The translations under genes were made by a program, and so were the position numbers. Below are positions 1 to 6,456 of a stretch of 7,758 nucleotides of DNA, in pieces (position 1 is the first letter of the stretch; every line of letters begins with the position of its first letter). A model generated the notes under the pieces. The model was given only the letters and a program-made list of their open reading frames with translations. It was not told the origin of the DNA and searched no databases. This DNA is from Planctomycetales bacterium (lineage in GTDB: Bacteria; Planctomycetota; Phycisphaerae; SM23-33), in assembly GCA_030631125.1 (NCBI GenBank), contig DAOVLS010000099.1:1-7758 (forward strand), given 5' to 3'.

Positions 1-666
1 AAGAACGGGCGTAGCCTTCTTTTTGGCTATCCTGATCGACGCCACCATCCTGTTGTTTGTTCCTTCACCCTTGACGAGGTTCCGGCGTTTGCTTCCTTTT
101 TTGACGTTCCATTTTCCCGATGAGCATTTCATTGCGTTGCCGAAGTCGCCGCTGAATATTGTCTGAAGCCCGCTCCCCCTTGCCGCGGCGGTGGCTGTAG
201 GCGTGGAAATGCGGAAGTCGTTAGGTCCGTCAGCCTTTTTTACGGTGGCACGCAACGAACCGTATTTAAGCCCCAGGGTCGTCCTGGTAACCTTTCCTTC
301 CTTGCGAAATTCGCGGATACCCATCTTTGTAACCCTGTCGATGATTACCTCGGAGTTGTCGGCAAAGGTCAGCACCACCTTCGTACGAAAGCCTGTACGG
401 ATTACGGTCATTTCATCCAGTTTGTCGCCGGCTTTAAGGGGCACCCATTTCTTCTCTTTACCGACAACGAGGCGATGGGCGGTACCTGAGACCTCTTTGA
501 CGGTAACGACCATCGGTTTGGGCTTGACCTGCTTTTGAGATTCGGGTTTGACCTGCTTTTGAGATTTGGGTTTAGTGGTGGCGGTTTTACCTTTCTGGGC
601 AAAACTCACGCCGCCCAAAACCAGCAAAACAAGGCCGATAACAGACATGCGTAGATAAATATTCAT
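1..666 (-). CDS. FecR-domain secreted protein, C-terminus cut off by window edge
   Basis: The minus-strand frame is open from ATG at 666 down to base 1: 222 codons with no stop, so the gene continues outside the window. Residues 1-23 form a signal peptide (basic start, then a hydrophobic run, cleavage likely at SFA/Q). A Lys/Gln/Pro linker with a duplicated SQKQVKP unit follows (about 24-52). Residues 53-175 match the pattern of FecR-type domains: a charge-then-glycine start, GDKL, VVLTFADNSEVII, LGLKYGSLRATVKK, and STPTATAARGSG in place of the usual TPTAxxxxRGTxF. It is probably a periplasmic or cell-surface protein. FecR domains are known from sigma-regulators, but also occur in stand-alone secreted proteins. 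No transmembrane anti-sigma region is seen here, so a regulator role is not supported. Its start overlaps the stop of the upstream lipoprotein gene (TGATG), which implies translational coupling. The domain call is by eye. Confidence 0.8.
   Translation of the reverse strand, partial: MNIYLRMSVIGLVLLVLGGVSFAQKGKTATTKPKSQKQVKPESQKQVKPKPMVVTVKEVSGTAHRLVVGKEKKWVPLKAGDKLDEMTVIRTGFRTKVVLTFADNSEVIIDRVTKMGIREFRKEGKVTRTTLGLKYGSLRATVKKADGPNDFRISTPTATAAARGSGLQTIFSGDFGNAMKCSSGKWNVKKGSKRRNLVKGEGTNNRMVASIRIAKKKATPVL
517..564 (-). repeat. 24-bp tandem duplication in the FecR-like gene linker
   Basis: Two adjacent 24-bp units (517-540 and 541-564) share the core gacctgcttttgaga and differ at only two positions in the rest of the unit. 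They encode two copies of the peptide SQKQVKP plus one charged residue in the Lys/Pro-rich linker after the signal peptide. The repeat is in frame, so copy-number change would lengthen or shorten the linker without breaking the gene. Confidence 0.85.
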
Positions 667-1211
667 CACTCCAGTCCTCCTTCCCGGTCCGAAGCGCCGG
701 CTACTTTTCCTGTCTGGCGGAACTCGTCAATCCGCCCCAGAATGGCCAAATACTCCATCCCTGTAACTGTATTATACGATAAACCAGGGCTGATGAGACC
801 ACGATATTGTAATTCTTTTAAACAATATCTTTGGGACGGTCCGGTCAACAGCAGGGTCAATCCACCCTTGATACCGCAGGCCTGGTAAGTCATATAGGCG
901 ACTTTGCCTTTGGTTATGGGTCTGTCGGCCTGAAAATCCCAGTTCGCATCGACGATTTTGCGGTCCTGCAATGCGGTAACTGCCTCGGCGAAGGTCGCCT
1001 TGTGCGGCTCGGCCAGGACAAGCAAAACCCCTCTAAACGCCTCTGCCTCCGATACCGTCGGTAAAGATGAGACACCGTCGAGATAGGCCGCCGAATCGAC
1101 AGCGGTCAGCTTGACGTCCCCGCCTTGGACCTGCGGTTGGTTATCGCCCGCCTGGCAGGAAGCCATTACCACCGCCGCCATTGACAAAAGAATTGTAAAT
1201 GCGCGATTCAT
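666..1211 (-). CDS. Putative lipoprotein of unknown function
   Basis: A 181-residue protein. The N-terminus has a basic residue, a hydrophobic stretch and VMASC with Cys19, a plausible but not perfect lipobox, so it is probably a lipoprotein anchored in the inner or outer membrane. I do not recognise a named family. Residues 72-120 (TFAEAVTALQDRKIV, then DRPITKGKVAYMTYQACGI) loosely resemble the layout of an S-layer-homology repeat: helix, Gly/Ile turn, then an Ile-Thr-Arg/Lys-led helix. That is a hint only. Two other cysteines (112, 130) could form a disulfide. The gene starts 12 bp after the beta-barrel gene, behind a GAGGA ribosome binding site, and its stop overlaps the FecR-like start by one base. 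The three are therefore very likely co-transcribed and functionally linked at the envelope. Confidence 0.75.
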   Translation of the reverse strand: MNRAFTILLSMAAVVMASCQAGDNQPQVQGGDVKLTAVDSAAYLDGVSSLPTVSEAEAFRGVLLVLAEPHKATFAEAVTALQDRKIVDANWDFQADRPITKGKVAYMTYQACGIKGGLTLLLTGPSQRYCLKELQYRGLISPGLSYNTVTGMEYLAILGRIDEFRQTGKVAGASDREGGLE

Positions 1212-1220
1212 TTTCTGTAA

Positions 1221-1225
1221 TCCTC
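1221..1225 (-). promoter_or_regulatory. Ribosome binding site of the lipoprotein gene
   Basis: GAGGA on the minus strand, 9 nt before the ATG at 1211, supports this start. It overlaps the TGA stop of the upstream beta-barrel gene (TGAGGA), so ribosomes finishing that gene end on the binding site of the next one. Confidence 0.65.
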
Positions 1226-2636
1226 AGAAACTGTATGTCAGACCGGTGTAGAGGAAGTGTCGTGAGTGCTCGTTCTGGAACGCAGCGCCTGGAAAGAACA
1301 GGCCGTAGCGGATTGTGAACGACACATCCGATGTCAATCGCCAGTTGACATAGGTGTCCCATTCCCATCCTACCCAGCTGGACGAAGCCGCTCCCTGCGT
1401 ATCGGAAATCGCTCCGCCGCGAGCGTCCTTGGTGTAGAAGAACGCCGTGGTTCCGACTTCCATCTTGCGGAACAGTTCTATGTCCTCCAGCGGGATTACG
1501 CTGCAATCCAGTCGGAAAATATGCAGGTTACTGATCGCCGGCGCGAATGCCAGACCCGTATCGCGGTATCCGAAGGCGTTGAAAGCCCTGTCGCGCGTCC
1601 CCGGCTGGTTGCCGCCGATTGTCGAGGTGCTGCTGATGCGACGGTCGACGTCCCCGCTGCCCCAGAGGTACTCAAACGCGACGCGGGGTTTACGCTTTAC
1701 CGGAAAGAGATACTCAAGCAGCAAGTCGATGGCCATGGCGTCGATTTTTTCCTGCGAGTTGACGCCTTCGGGATATGAATGTCCTGATTCGAAAACTATC
1801 TCCGCTTCGTATCGGAGGTTCGGCAGCGGCTCGATACTGCCCCGGCTGCCCATACCGAAATACCGGCTGTCGTAGGAATACTCCTGATTGTCTATATAGC
1901 CTCTGACGTCAGTATGGTCGTTGGTCCAGAGATAATAGGCATACGGCTCATGGCGGTCGAAGCCGGAGTACTTCACCTCGATACCATAGAAGCAGCGGTC
2001 CATACGGTCGCAGACGGAGGCGGAATCGTCAATGTTGGGTGTGTCGTGGCCGATTGTCTTTCCAAGCAGACCATCCACCGTCCAGTCGCCGACTCTGCCG
2101 GTCAGTTTGACCGCATCCAGCGGCATCGCCAGTACCAGACCTGAACCGATCTCGTAAAAATCGCGTCCGACCTGTATCGTGAATCCCACCGGCGGGTCCT
2201 GGCCGGTCTGATTGCGAATCAGACGGTCGTAATCGAAGCGATACCAGGCACGCTCCACGTCGGGTTTGTTGAAATCATCGCTCGAGTCGCCGTCGGGGTT
2301 GTCATCGCTGTTCCAATCGTCGTAGCCCATCTTGCCGCGGAAATAGAACGTGTGTACACCGGCTACGGAGTAGTTCGCCCAGAGCCTTAATTCGTACTGC
2401 CGGAGTGTCCGCTCTTTTCGGGCGGCGGCGTCTTCGTAAGTGAAAAAAGCGAAACTGAACCATCCGCCGGCGTCCAGGCCCATCTGCCGGGCCGCCGCCT
2501 GCTGCTTGTCCAGTTCGACTCGCAACTGCTCATCGTACACGCGACGGCCTTGCTCAATGGGCTGCTGGGCCGAAACCACGCAGGACAGAAGAGCCACGAC
2601 GGCAACAGCCGACAATATCAGTCGCTTTCTGTGCAT
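1224..2636 (-). CDS. Outer-membrane beta-barrel protein, alginate-export-like
   Basis: A 470-residue protein with a classic signal peptide (MHRKR, hydrophobic core, cleavage likely at VSA/QQ after residue 23). The rest is rich in alternating aromatic and polar strands (YELRLWANYSV, HTFYFRGKMGY, FTIQVGRDFYEIGSGLVLAM, VSFTIRYGLFFPG) and ends in ...YTGLTYSF. A terminal Phe is the usual signal for outer-membrane insertion. The stretch about 318-378 (FEYLWGSGDVD, later FNAFGYRDTG and SNLHIFRLDCSVIP) resembles the C-terminal half of alginate-export (AlgE-like) barrels: a GSGD loop, an F-x-G-Y loop, then Asn-Leu before paired strands. It probably forms a channel for sugars or polysaccharide, but the substrate is not inferable. 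Residues 105-126 form a very acidic loop (DDWNSDDNPDGDSSDD) that might bind calcium. Cys209 and Cys215 may pair. It is first in a three-gene unit. A weak lipobox (LLSC19) inside the signal peptide is probably fortuitous. Confidence 0.85.
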   Translation of the reverse strand: MHRKRLILSAVAVVALLSCVVSAQQPIEQGRRVYDEQLRVELDKQQAAARQMGLDAGGWFSFAFFTYEDAAARKERTLRQYELRLWANYSVAGVHTFYFRGKMGYDDWNSDDNPDGDSSDDFNKPDVERAWYRFDYDRLIRNQTGQDPPVGFTIQVGRDFYEIGSGLVLAMPLDAVKLTGRVGDWTVDGLLGKTIGHDTPNIDDSASVCDRMDRCFYGIEVKYSGFDRHEPYAYYLWTNDHTDVRGYIDNQEYSYDSRYFGMGSRGSIEPLPNLRYEAEIVFESGHSYPEGVNSQEKIDAMAIDLLLEYLFPVKRKPRVAFEYLWGSGDVDRRISSTSTIGGNQPGTRDRAFNAFGYRDTGLAFAPAISNLHIFRLDCSVIPLEDIELFRKMEVGTTAFFYTKDARGGAISDTQGAASSSWVGWEWDTYVNWRLTSDVSFTIRYGLFFPGAAFQNEHSRHFLYTGLTYSF

Positions 2637-2687
2637 GACGTATCTCGCTATTGGACGAAAATATCAGTAAACCCGGAAACCGCAGAT

Positions 2688-2717
2688 ATACTAGTTGGCG
2701 TAAAGCCCCAGCCGCAA
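2688..2717 (-). promoter_or_regulatory. Candidate promoter of the beta-barrel/lipoprotein/FecR unit
   Basis: Minus-strand TTGCGG (2712-2717), an 18-bp spacer and TAGTAT (2688-2693). This would start transcription near 2681, about 45 nt before the beta-barrel ATG. The match is only moderate, but a start site here is expected because the upstream gene has its own strong terminator at 2789-2825. Confidence 0.3.
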
Positions 2718-2788
2718 TGAAAAAATTCCGACTGCCACTGGGCAGCGCTTCAAGTTGGAGCGACACAAAGTGTCTCTACGGGAAGCGG

Positions 2789-2825
2789 AAAAACAGCGCG
2801 GCGGGTCTCTCGACCCGCCGCGCTG
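2789..2825 (-). terminator. Intrinsic terminator after the S8 protease gene
   Basis: A perfect 14-bp GC-rich stem (2794-2807 pairs with 2812-2825) with a 4-nt loop is followed on the minus strand by five Ts (2793-2789). It lies 66 bp after the protease stop codon and separates that gene from the beta-barrel unit. A weaker 6-bp pairing (2848-2853 with 2870-2875) lies between the stop and this stem. Confidence 0.9.
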
Positions 2826-2891
2826 TAGTATGTGCCGCAACCTCCCCGGCCGGGCATCCCACAGGAACGCCGGCCTGAAGAGATAACCAAA

Positions 2892-4580
2892 CTACGCTGA
2901 ACGACGACGCTTCAGCAGCACCAAACCACCCATTGCCAGCAGACACAACGTCGCGGGCTCGGGAACCAACTCGCCCATGCGGGCCGTCACAGAGAATGAA
3001 TTCCACGTGCCCGTATCATAATCGAAGACATCCCGAACCATGAGTGTCCAGGTGCCTTCCGGATCTTCGCCCCAAAAGGCGTTGGTTGTGAACGTCCAAT
3101 CGATATCAGCAAAAAAATCCGTTCCGGATCGGACCATGAGGCGACTTTCATAACCACTGGGTGATATCAGGAATGCCTCGATGTCGCCTCGCCAGGTATG
3201 GGAAATATCCAGGGTAACCAGGACTTCTTCCAGGGGCGTGTCTGAGGCCAAGTTGAACGTCCGGCTGATACCAGTTAGATTAAATTCCGGGATCGACGCA
3301 TTGACGATAATGGTCCCGGTGCTTTCAGTTTCCAATGCGGTCACACCGGTGTACTGCGTGGCCAATTGGGTCAGACCATCGGCGTCGATCAGTCCGAACC
3401 CGTAATTCTGGTTAAAGGTATTTCCCGCTGCGTTGGTTCTCCACCCACCGTCGCTCTCTATGGTGGAGTCGCCTGCGTCCACCACGTCGCAGGTCCTGAC
3501 CAACAGATGCTTGGCGAAGCGGGTGTCGATGTTGGGTTGGACCTGCTTGACCAGCGCCATAACGCCAGCGACCAACGGGCTTGATGAGGACGTCCCGCCG
3601 AAAATGCTGGTGTAGTCGTTGTCAGGAAACGTATCGCCCGATCCGGTATTATACCCCGCCGTGCCGGTGCGGTCGGTGGTGGTAATTCTGAACAGTCCGG
3701 AGGAATTCGACGGCGCGGCAACGAAGACGCAGGCGCCGAAGTTGCAGTAACTGGCATAATCACCATCGCTGCCCAAGGCGACGACAGCGATGACGTCGGG
3801 GCTGTTCTGGCAATCTTTCTTATTGACATCCTGCCCCGACGTACCGCGATCATTACCGGCCGCCCAAGTATGGACGGTGCCCGCGGCAACGGAAGTGGCC
3901 ACTGCAGTCTCCTGCGAGGTTGTGAATATGTATGTAGCCTGAATGCTATAACTGTGGTTCTTGATCGTGATATTCGTGTTGGCGCCGCTACTATGATACA
4001 GGGTGGCGTCAATGAACATTTGCGTGGTCTGGTTGTAAAAATCGACTCGCAGCCCGGCCAGTCCCGCGTACGGTGCCGCACCGGTCACGCCGGTGCTGTT
4101 ACCACCCCGGGCCGCAGCTACGCCCGACACGCTGATGCCATGCTGGTCATCGGCGCGCACCGGGTTGGGATTGTTGTCATTCTGACCGAAGTCCCAACTG
4201 TCGGCAGCCACGTAATTCGGCGCGAGGTCCGGGTGGGATGTTTCCAGGCAGTCGTCCACGATGCCTATGGTCACCCCGCTACCGGTGATATCCCGATTCC
4301 AGGCGCCTTGAACGCGTACATCCAGCCCGGATGTGTGCTCATTGACCAGGTGCCACTGTCCGAGCCAGCCCGCTCCGGGAGTGTCCTTGTGGAAATAGGG
4401 ATCGTTCGGCACGAACGCGCACCGGACTTGCTCCGTTGAAAGGGTCGGGAAGGACTGAACGTCCGTCTTTGTCGTCGTGTACTCGTCCGCCCTGGCCGTT
4501 GCCGCACCCAGCAACAGGCTCCCCAGGATCAACAAAACACATACCAAAACCGCAACCCTCGCATTCCTCATCTTGCTCAT
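2892..4580 (-). CDS. Kexin/furin-like S8 serine protease with P domain and PEP-CTERM tail
   Basis: A 562-residue secreted subtilisin-family protease. A signal peptide covers about residues 1-32 (basic start, long Leu/Val core, cleavage near ATARA/DE). The catalytic domain (about 57-410) begins with VPNDPYFHK...QWHL, as in furin-type enzymes. It has the triad Asp109 (TIGIVDD), His147 (DDQHGISVSG) and Ser331 (GGTSSSSPLVAG), with oxyanion Asn243 (WAAGND). A P/proprotein-convertase domain follows at about 437-536 (LDISHTWRGDIEAFLISPSG, FWGEDPEGTWTLMVRD). The C-terminus is a PEP-CTERM signal: P540-E541-P542, a hydrophobic helix, then KRRR. Exosortase should therefore cut and anchor or release it at the surface. 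Only about 25 residues lie between signal peptide and catalytic core, so the usual roughly 80-residue inhibitory prodomain is absent. Start chosen at the ATG (4580) because it places the signal peptide at the N-terminus. The frame stays open to a TTG at 4631, which would add 17 residues that do not look like a signal. Target proteins are unknown. Confidence 0.94.
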   Translation of the reverse strand: MSKMRNARVAVLVCVLLILGSLLLGAATARADEYTTTKTDVQSFPTLSTEQVRCAFVPNDPYFHKDTPGAGWLGQWHLVNEHTSGLDVRVQGAWNRDITGSGVTIGIVDDCLETSHPDLAPNYVAADSWDFGQNDNNPNPVRADDQHGISVSGVAAARGGNSTGVTGAAPYAGLAGLRVDFYNQTTQMFIDATLYHSSGANTNITIKNHSYSIQATYIFTTSQETAVATSVAAGTVHTWAAGNDRGTSGQDVNKKDCQNSPDVIAVVALGSDGDYASYCNFGACVFVAAPSNSSGLFRITTTDRTGTAGYNTGSGDTFPDNDYTSIFGGTSSSSPLVAGVMALVKQVQPNIDTRFAKHLLVRTCDVVDAGDSTIESDGGWRTNAAGNTFNQNYGFGLIDADGLTQLATQYTGVTALETESTGTIIVNASIPEFNLTGISRTFNLASDTPLEEVLVTLDISHTWRGDIEAFLISPSGYESRLMVRSGTDFFADIDWTFTTNAFWGEDPEGTWTLMVRDVFDYDTGTWNSFSVTARMGELVPEPATLCLLAMGGLVLLKRRRSA

Positions 4581-4930
4581 ACTTCTGTTCTCACTCCGCA
4601 AGCCGCAAACTTGACCGGATCTCCTGATCAATGCGACTCACAACCTCGCAACCTCTCTTTTCCCCATGCCACGCACACGGGCGAACCACTCAAACCTAGT
4701 GAACTGTCAAATCGCCGCCGGCAAATACACATTACCGACAACACAAATCTCACATCAGGTACGTGCCGCGCATGAGCAGTTCTGCCCGCCTAAGCGGGTG
4801 CGGCGGAGCGATACAAACTTTCATCCTCACGAAACGATGTGCGCCGACAAGCCAAAACAACCAACGAAAGGAAAACGGCTCATTTCCCCCATCGTTCCTC
4901 GCTTGTACAGGCGGCTTACTGATTACTGGG
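4581..4930 (-). other. Long 5' leader of the S8 protease gene, no convincing gene
   Basis: This 350-base stretch lies between the predicted transcription start and the protease ATG. I see no credible gene on either strand; plus-strand frames here lack a ribosome binding site and any recognisable protein. As minus-strand RNA it can form small hairpins: CCCGC/GCGGG around a 4-nt loop (4785-4798), and a GGCGA...TCGCC pairing that brackets about 27 nt in the 4680-4720 area. It does not match any riboswitch consensus I know, including the c-di-GMP GEMM type. A leader-encoded regulator or mRNA-stability element is possible. Confidence 0.4.
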
Positions 4931-4936
4931 AGGCAG

Positions 4937-4964
4937 ATTGTACCACATAATCACAATCTGTCAA
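4937..4964 (-). promoter_or_regulatory. Near-consensus sigma70-type promoter for the S8 protease
   Basis: On the minus strand there is a perfect TTGACA -35 (4959-4964), a 16-bp spacer and a TACAAT -10 (4937-4942, one mismatch to TATAAT). Transcription would start near 4930 and read toward the protease gene. The element is embedded in an 8-bp inverted repeat (cagattgt 4934-4941 with acaatctg 4953-4960, 11 bases apart) that covers the -10 and most of the spacer, so a dimeric repressor could bind here. It begins 73 bp beyond the stop codon of the ceramidase-like gene. Confidence 0.7.
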
Positions 4965-5037
4965 GGGGGAATCTTCACGACTTTTTCAAGCTTTTCGATT
5001 AAGGGGACAGAGCCGGGTGTTGTGGCCGCGACGCCCC

Positions 5038-6357
5038 TCATTCAAACAGCAGTTTCAACTGTTCGATTGCCGCGGTGGTGCACATATTTCCGGTATCGGG
5101 GTCGAGTTTTCCGAAACGCCAACTGGTCGGTTCGTACCCGCCCTGCTCGAAGGCATCGAGCGTCGGCACGTACCCGACCGAGCCGTTGGCCAGGCCGACC
5201 ACCAAAGTCAGTTCGGCCGGTGATTGGGCTTTTATCTCCAAACCGTGCTCGACGAAGAACTCGCCCGGCAAGGCTACAATAGCGACCTGCCCGATGCGAA
5301 AAACCTGAATTTCCAACTCGTACGGGTCAGTTCGCCCAGCCATTTCAATCTGGTCCTGTGCGAACATCAAATCGGAGATACCGTCCACCATCCCGGCCGG
5401 CGAGTTATCGGCGGCATCGACGACGCCCCCAGCCCATGCGAGTTGCCCAGTGGTAATCTCGCGGGGGCCTGCGCGGATGATTCTGGTTGAGGACTTTATC
5501 GGGCCTGAGACTGGTTTTGCGTCACGGAGGGCATCGACCACCGACAGTCCTACCACAGAACCGATCCGCTGGGCCTCTTTGAAACCTCGTCCCTGTTGAG
5601 AGTCCCGAGCGTCAATGTGGTTAATGTTACCCTCTGCGCCCTGGAGGAACATTGGATGCGTATTCGGGCCGAAGACCTTGCGGATGCTCTGGTAATAGTA
5701 TCCCGGCCAGTCAGGCCCCATCAGCCAGTTGTCGCCGGCGAGCACGGCTGGGTGCAGCGAGAGGTTCGCCGCAACGAGGCTGGGGGCTTCGAGCGTTTGC
5801 CCGGCGGCGAGGATGCCGACCCGGGTATCCACAGGTCCAAGCGGACGGTCGATTGTGTCTGCGGGCGGGCGGGTCCAGTTCATAGCCGTCTGTCCGTCGG
5901 TAAGTTTCAACCGACGATTGAAGCAGACGCCTTCAGCCTTGCCCGCAGCGATCCAGAGGCACATCGGTTTGCACGATTCAAGGGCATTGACGCAACTCTC
6001 GATGATGCCGGGAATGACCATATCCTGGATTTTTTCACCGTCGGCATCATCCGCAATCGCCTCGACTGCCGGGCCGCTGTGGGTGTGAATGGCAGAGACC
6101 ATGATGCAATCAGGCTTGAGTCCGCATCGGCTCGACACGCCCTCCCGGACCCGACGAACGAGCCTGTCGGGAACCGTCAGCAGGTCATTGCTGATAATGG
6201 CCAGCGCGGTATCGCCCTGCCGAACTACGACCGTCCGCGAGCACAGCGGCGCGTGAACGCCGCGGGAGGCGTAATCATCGCGGAAATTCCCCGCCAGCGG
6301 CGTACCGACCGGAGGAGTAATCTCAACACAGGCCAGACCTATTTCGTATGTTTCCAT
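5038..6357 (-). CDS. Neutral/alkaline-ceramidase-like N-terminal-domain hydrolase
   Basis: A 439-residue protein with no signal peptide, so probably cytoplasmic. It follows the neutral ceramidase N-terminal domain from end to end: GLACVEITPPVGTPLAGNF (7-25), SAIHTHSGP (88-96, His91/His93), GPVDTRVGIL (174-183), NLSLHPAVL (His202), FLQGAEGNIN (237-246), LPGEFF (Glu366), and GLANGSVGYVPT plus GGYEPTS (388-412). In characterised bacterial ceramidase the zinc ligands are two His, a Glu and a Tyr from such motifs, and these positions look present. The catalytic Ser in the family's SNxGD motif appears replaced by Gly240-Ala-Glu-Gly-Asn, and the C-terminal immunoglobulin-like domain is missing. True ceramidases are much longer (over 600 residues). 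It is probably a metal-dependent amidase or hydrolase with a different substrate. Start chosen at ATG 6357, which puts the family's first motif at residue 7; a GTG at 6387 lies in a hairpin loop and adds ten unrelated residues. Neither start has a clear ribosome binding site. Confidence 0.9.
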   Translation of the reverse strand: METYEIGLACVEITPPVGTPLAGNFRDDYASRGVHAPLCSRTVVVRQGDTALAIISNDLLTVPDRLVRRVREGVSSRCGLKPDCIMVSAIHTHSGPAVEAIADDADGEKIQDMVIPGIIESCVNALESCKPMCLWIAAGKAEGVCFNRRLKLTDGQTAMNWTRPPADTIDRPLGPVDTRVGILAAGQTLEAPSLVAANLSLHPAVLAGDNWLMGPDWPGYYYQSIRKVFGPNTHPMFLQGAEGNINHIDARDSQQGRGFKEAQRIGSVVGLSVVDALRDAKPVSGPIKSSTRIIRAGPREITTGQLAWAGGVVDAADNSPAGMVDGISDLMFAQDQIEMAGRTDPYELEIQVFRIGQVAIVALPGEFFVEHGLEIKAQSPAELTLVVGLANGSVGYVPTLDAFEQGGYEPTSWRFGKLDPDTGNMCTTAAIEQLKLLFE

Positions 6358-6366
6358 GACAGTATT

Positions 6367-6404
6367 TTGCGAAGCGGCCAGCCGCACGGTTTGCCGCTTC
6401 GCAA
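6367..6404. repeat. Perfect 12-bp inverted repeat before the ceramidase-like gene
   Basis: TTGCGAAGCGGC (6367-6378) and its exact reverse complement (6393-6404) flank a 14-base loop. The stem ends 9 nt before the ATG at 6357. Five Ts follow the stem on the plus strand (6405-6409), but the minus strand continues AAAATACTG. It therefore looks like an intrinsic terminator only for plus-strand transcripts, and no plus-strand gene is evident. In minus-strand mRNA it would form a stable hairpin where a ribosome binding site should be. A second GCGGC copy in the loop allows a weaker alternative pairing with the right arm. Its role could be translational control, mRNA processing after the aminotransferase gene, or a protein binding site. 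Confidence 0.8.
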
Positions 6405-6456
6405 TTTTTATCTTTATGGACCACGTGAACAGACAGACTCAAAATATGAGCAAATT

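Noticed and set aside
191..602. Short frames of 115 codons (plus) and 64 codons (minus) near the left edge
   Set aside because: Both overlap the open FecR-like frame on the minus strand, which has a signal peptide and domain motifs.
2718..2745. Small hairpin (CTGCC/GGCAG) followed by a T-run on the minus strand
   Set aside because: Only a 5-bp stem with several bases before the T-run; the 14-bp-stem terminator just upstream already explains termination.
3458..4081. Minus-strand frame of 207 codons inside the protease gene
   Set aside because: Arg/Pro/Ser-rich, out of frame with the S8 catalytic domain that occupies the same DNA; a shadow.
4578..4631. Upstream TTG start for the S8 protease
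   Set aside because: It would put 17 polar residues before the signal peptide. The ATG at 4580 gives a normal signal sequence.
4666..5002. Two overlapping plus-strand frames of 94 and 79 codons in the gap between protease and ceramidase-like genes
   Set aside because: No ribosome binding site, no family resemblance, and they run over the strong minus-strand promoter and leader. A small gene cannot be fully excluded.
5000..5012. ttaaggggacag, reminiscent of the ends of REP-type repeats linked to Y1 transposases
   Set aside because: A single short match with no second copy, no palindromic partner and no transposase in the window.
6357..6387. GTG start for the ceramidase-like gene
   Set aside because: It lies inside the hairpin loop and adds ten residues outside the family's usual N-terminus.
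6413..6442. Possible promoter TTGAGT, 18 bp, CATAAA in front of the ceramidase-like gene
   Set aside because: Both boxes are poor matches and the gap is AT-rich enough to give such matches by chance.
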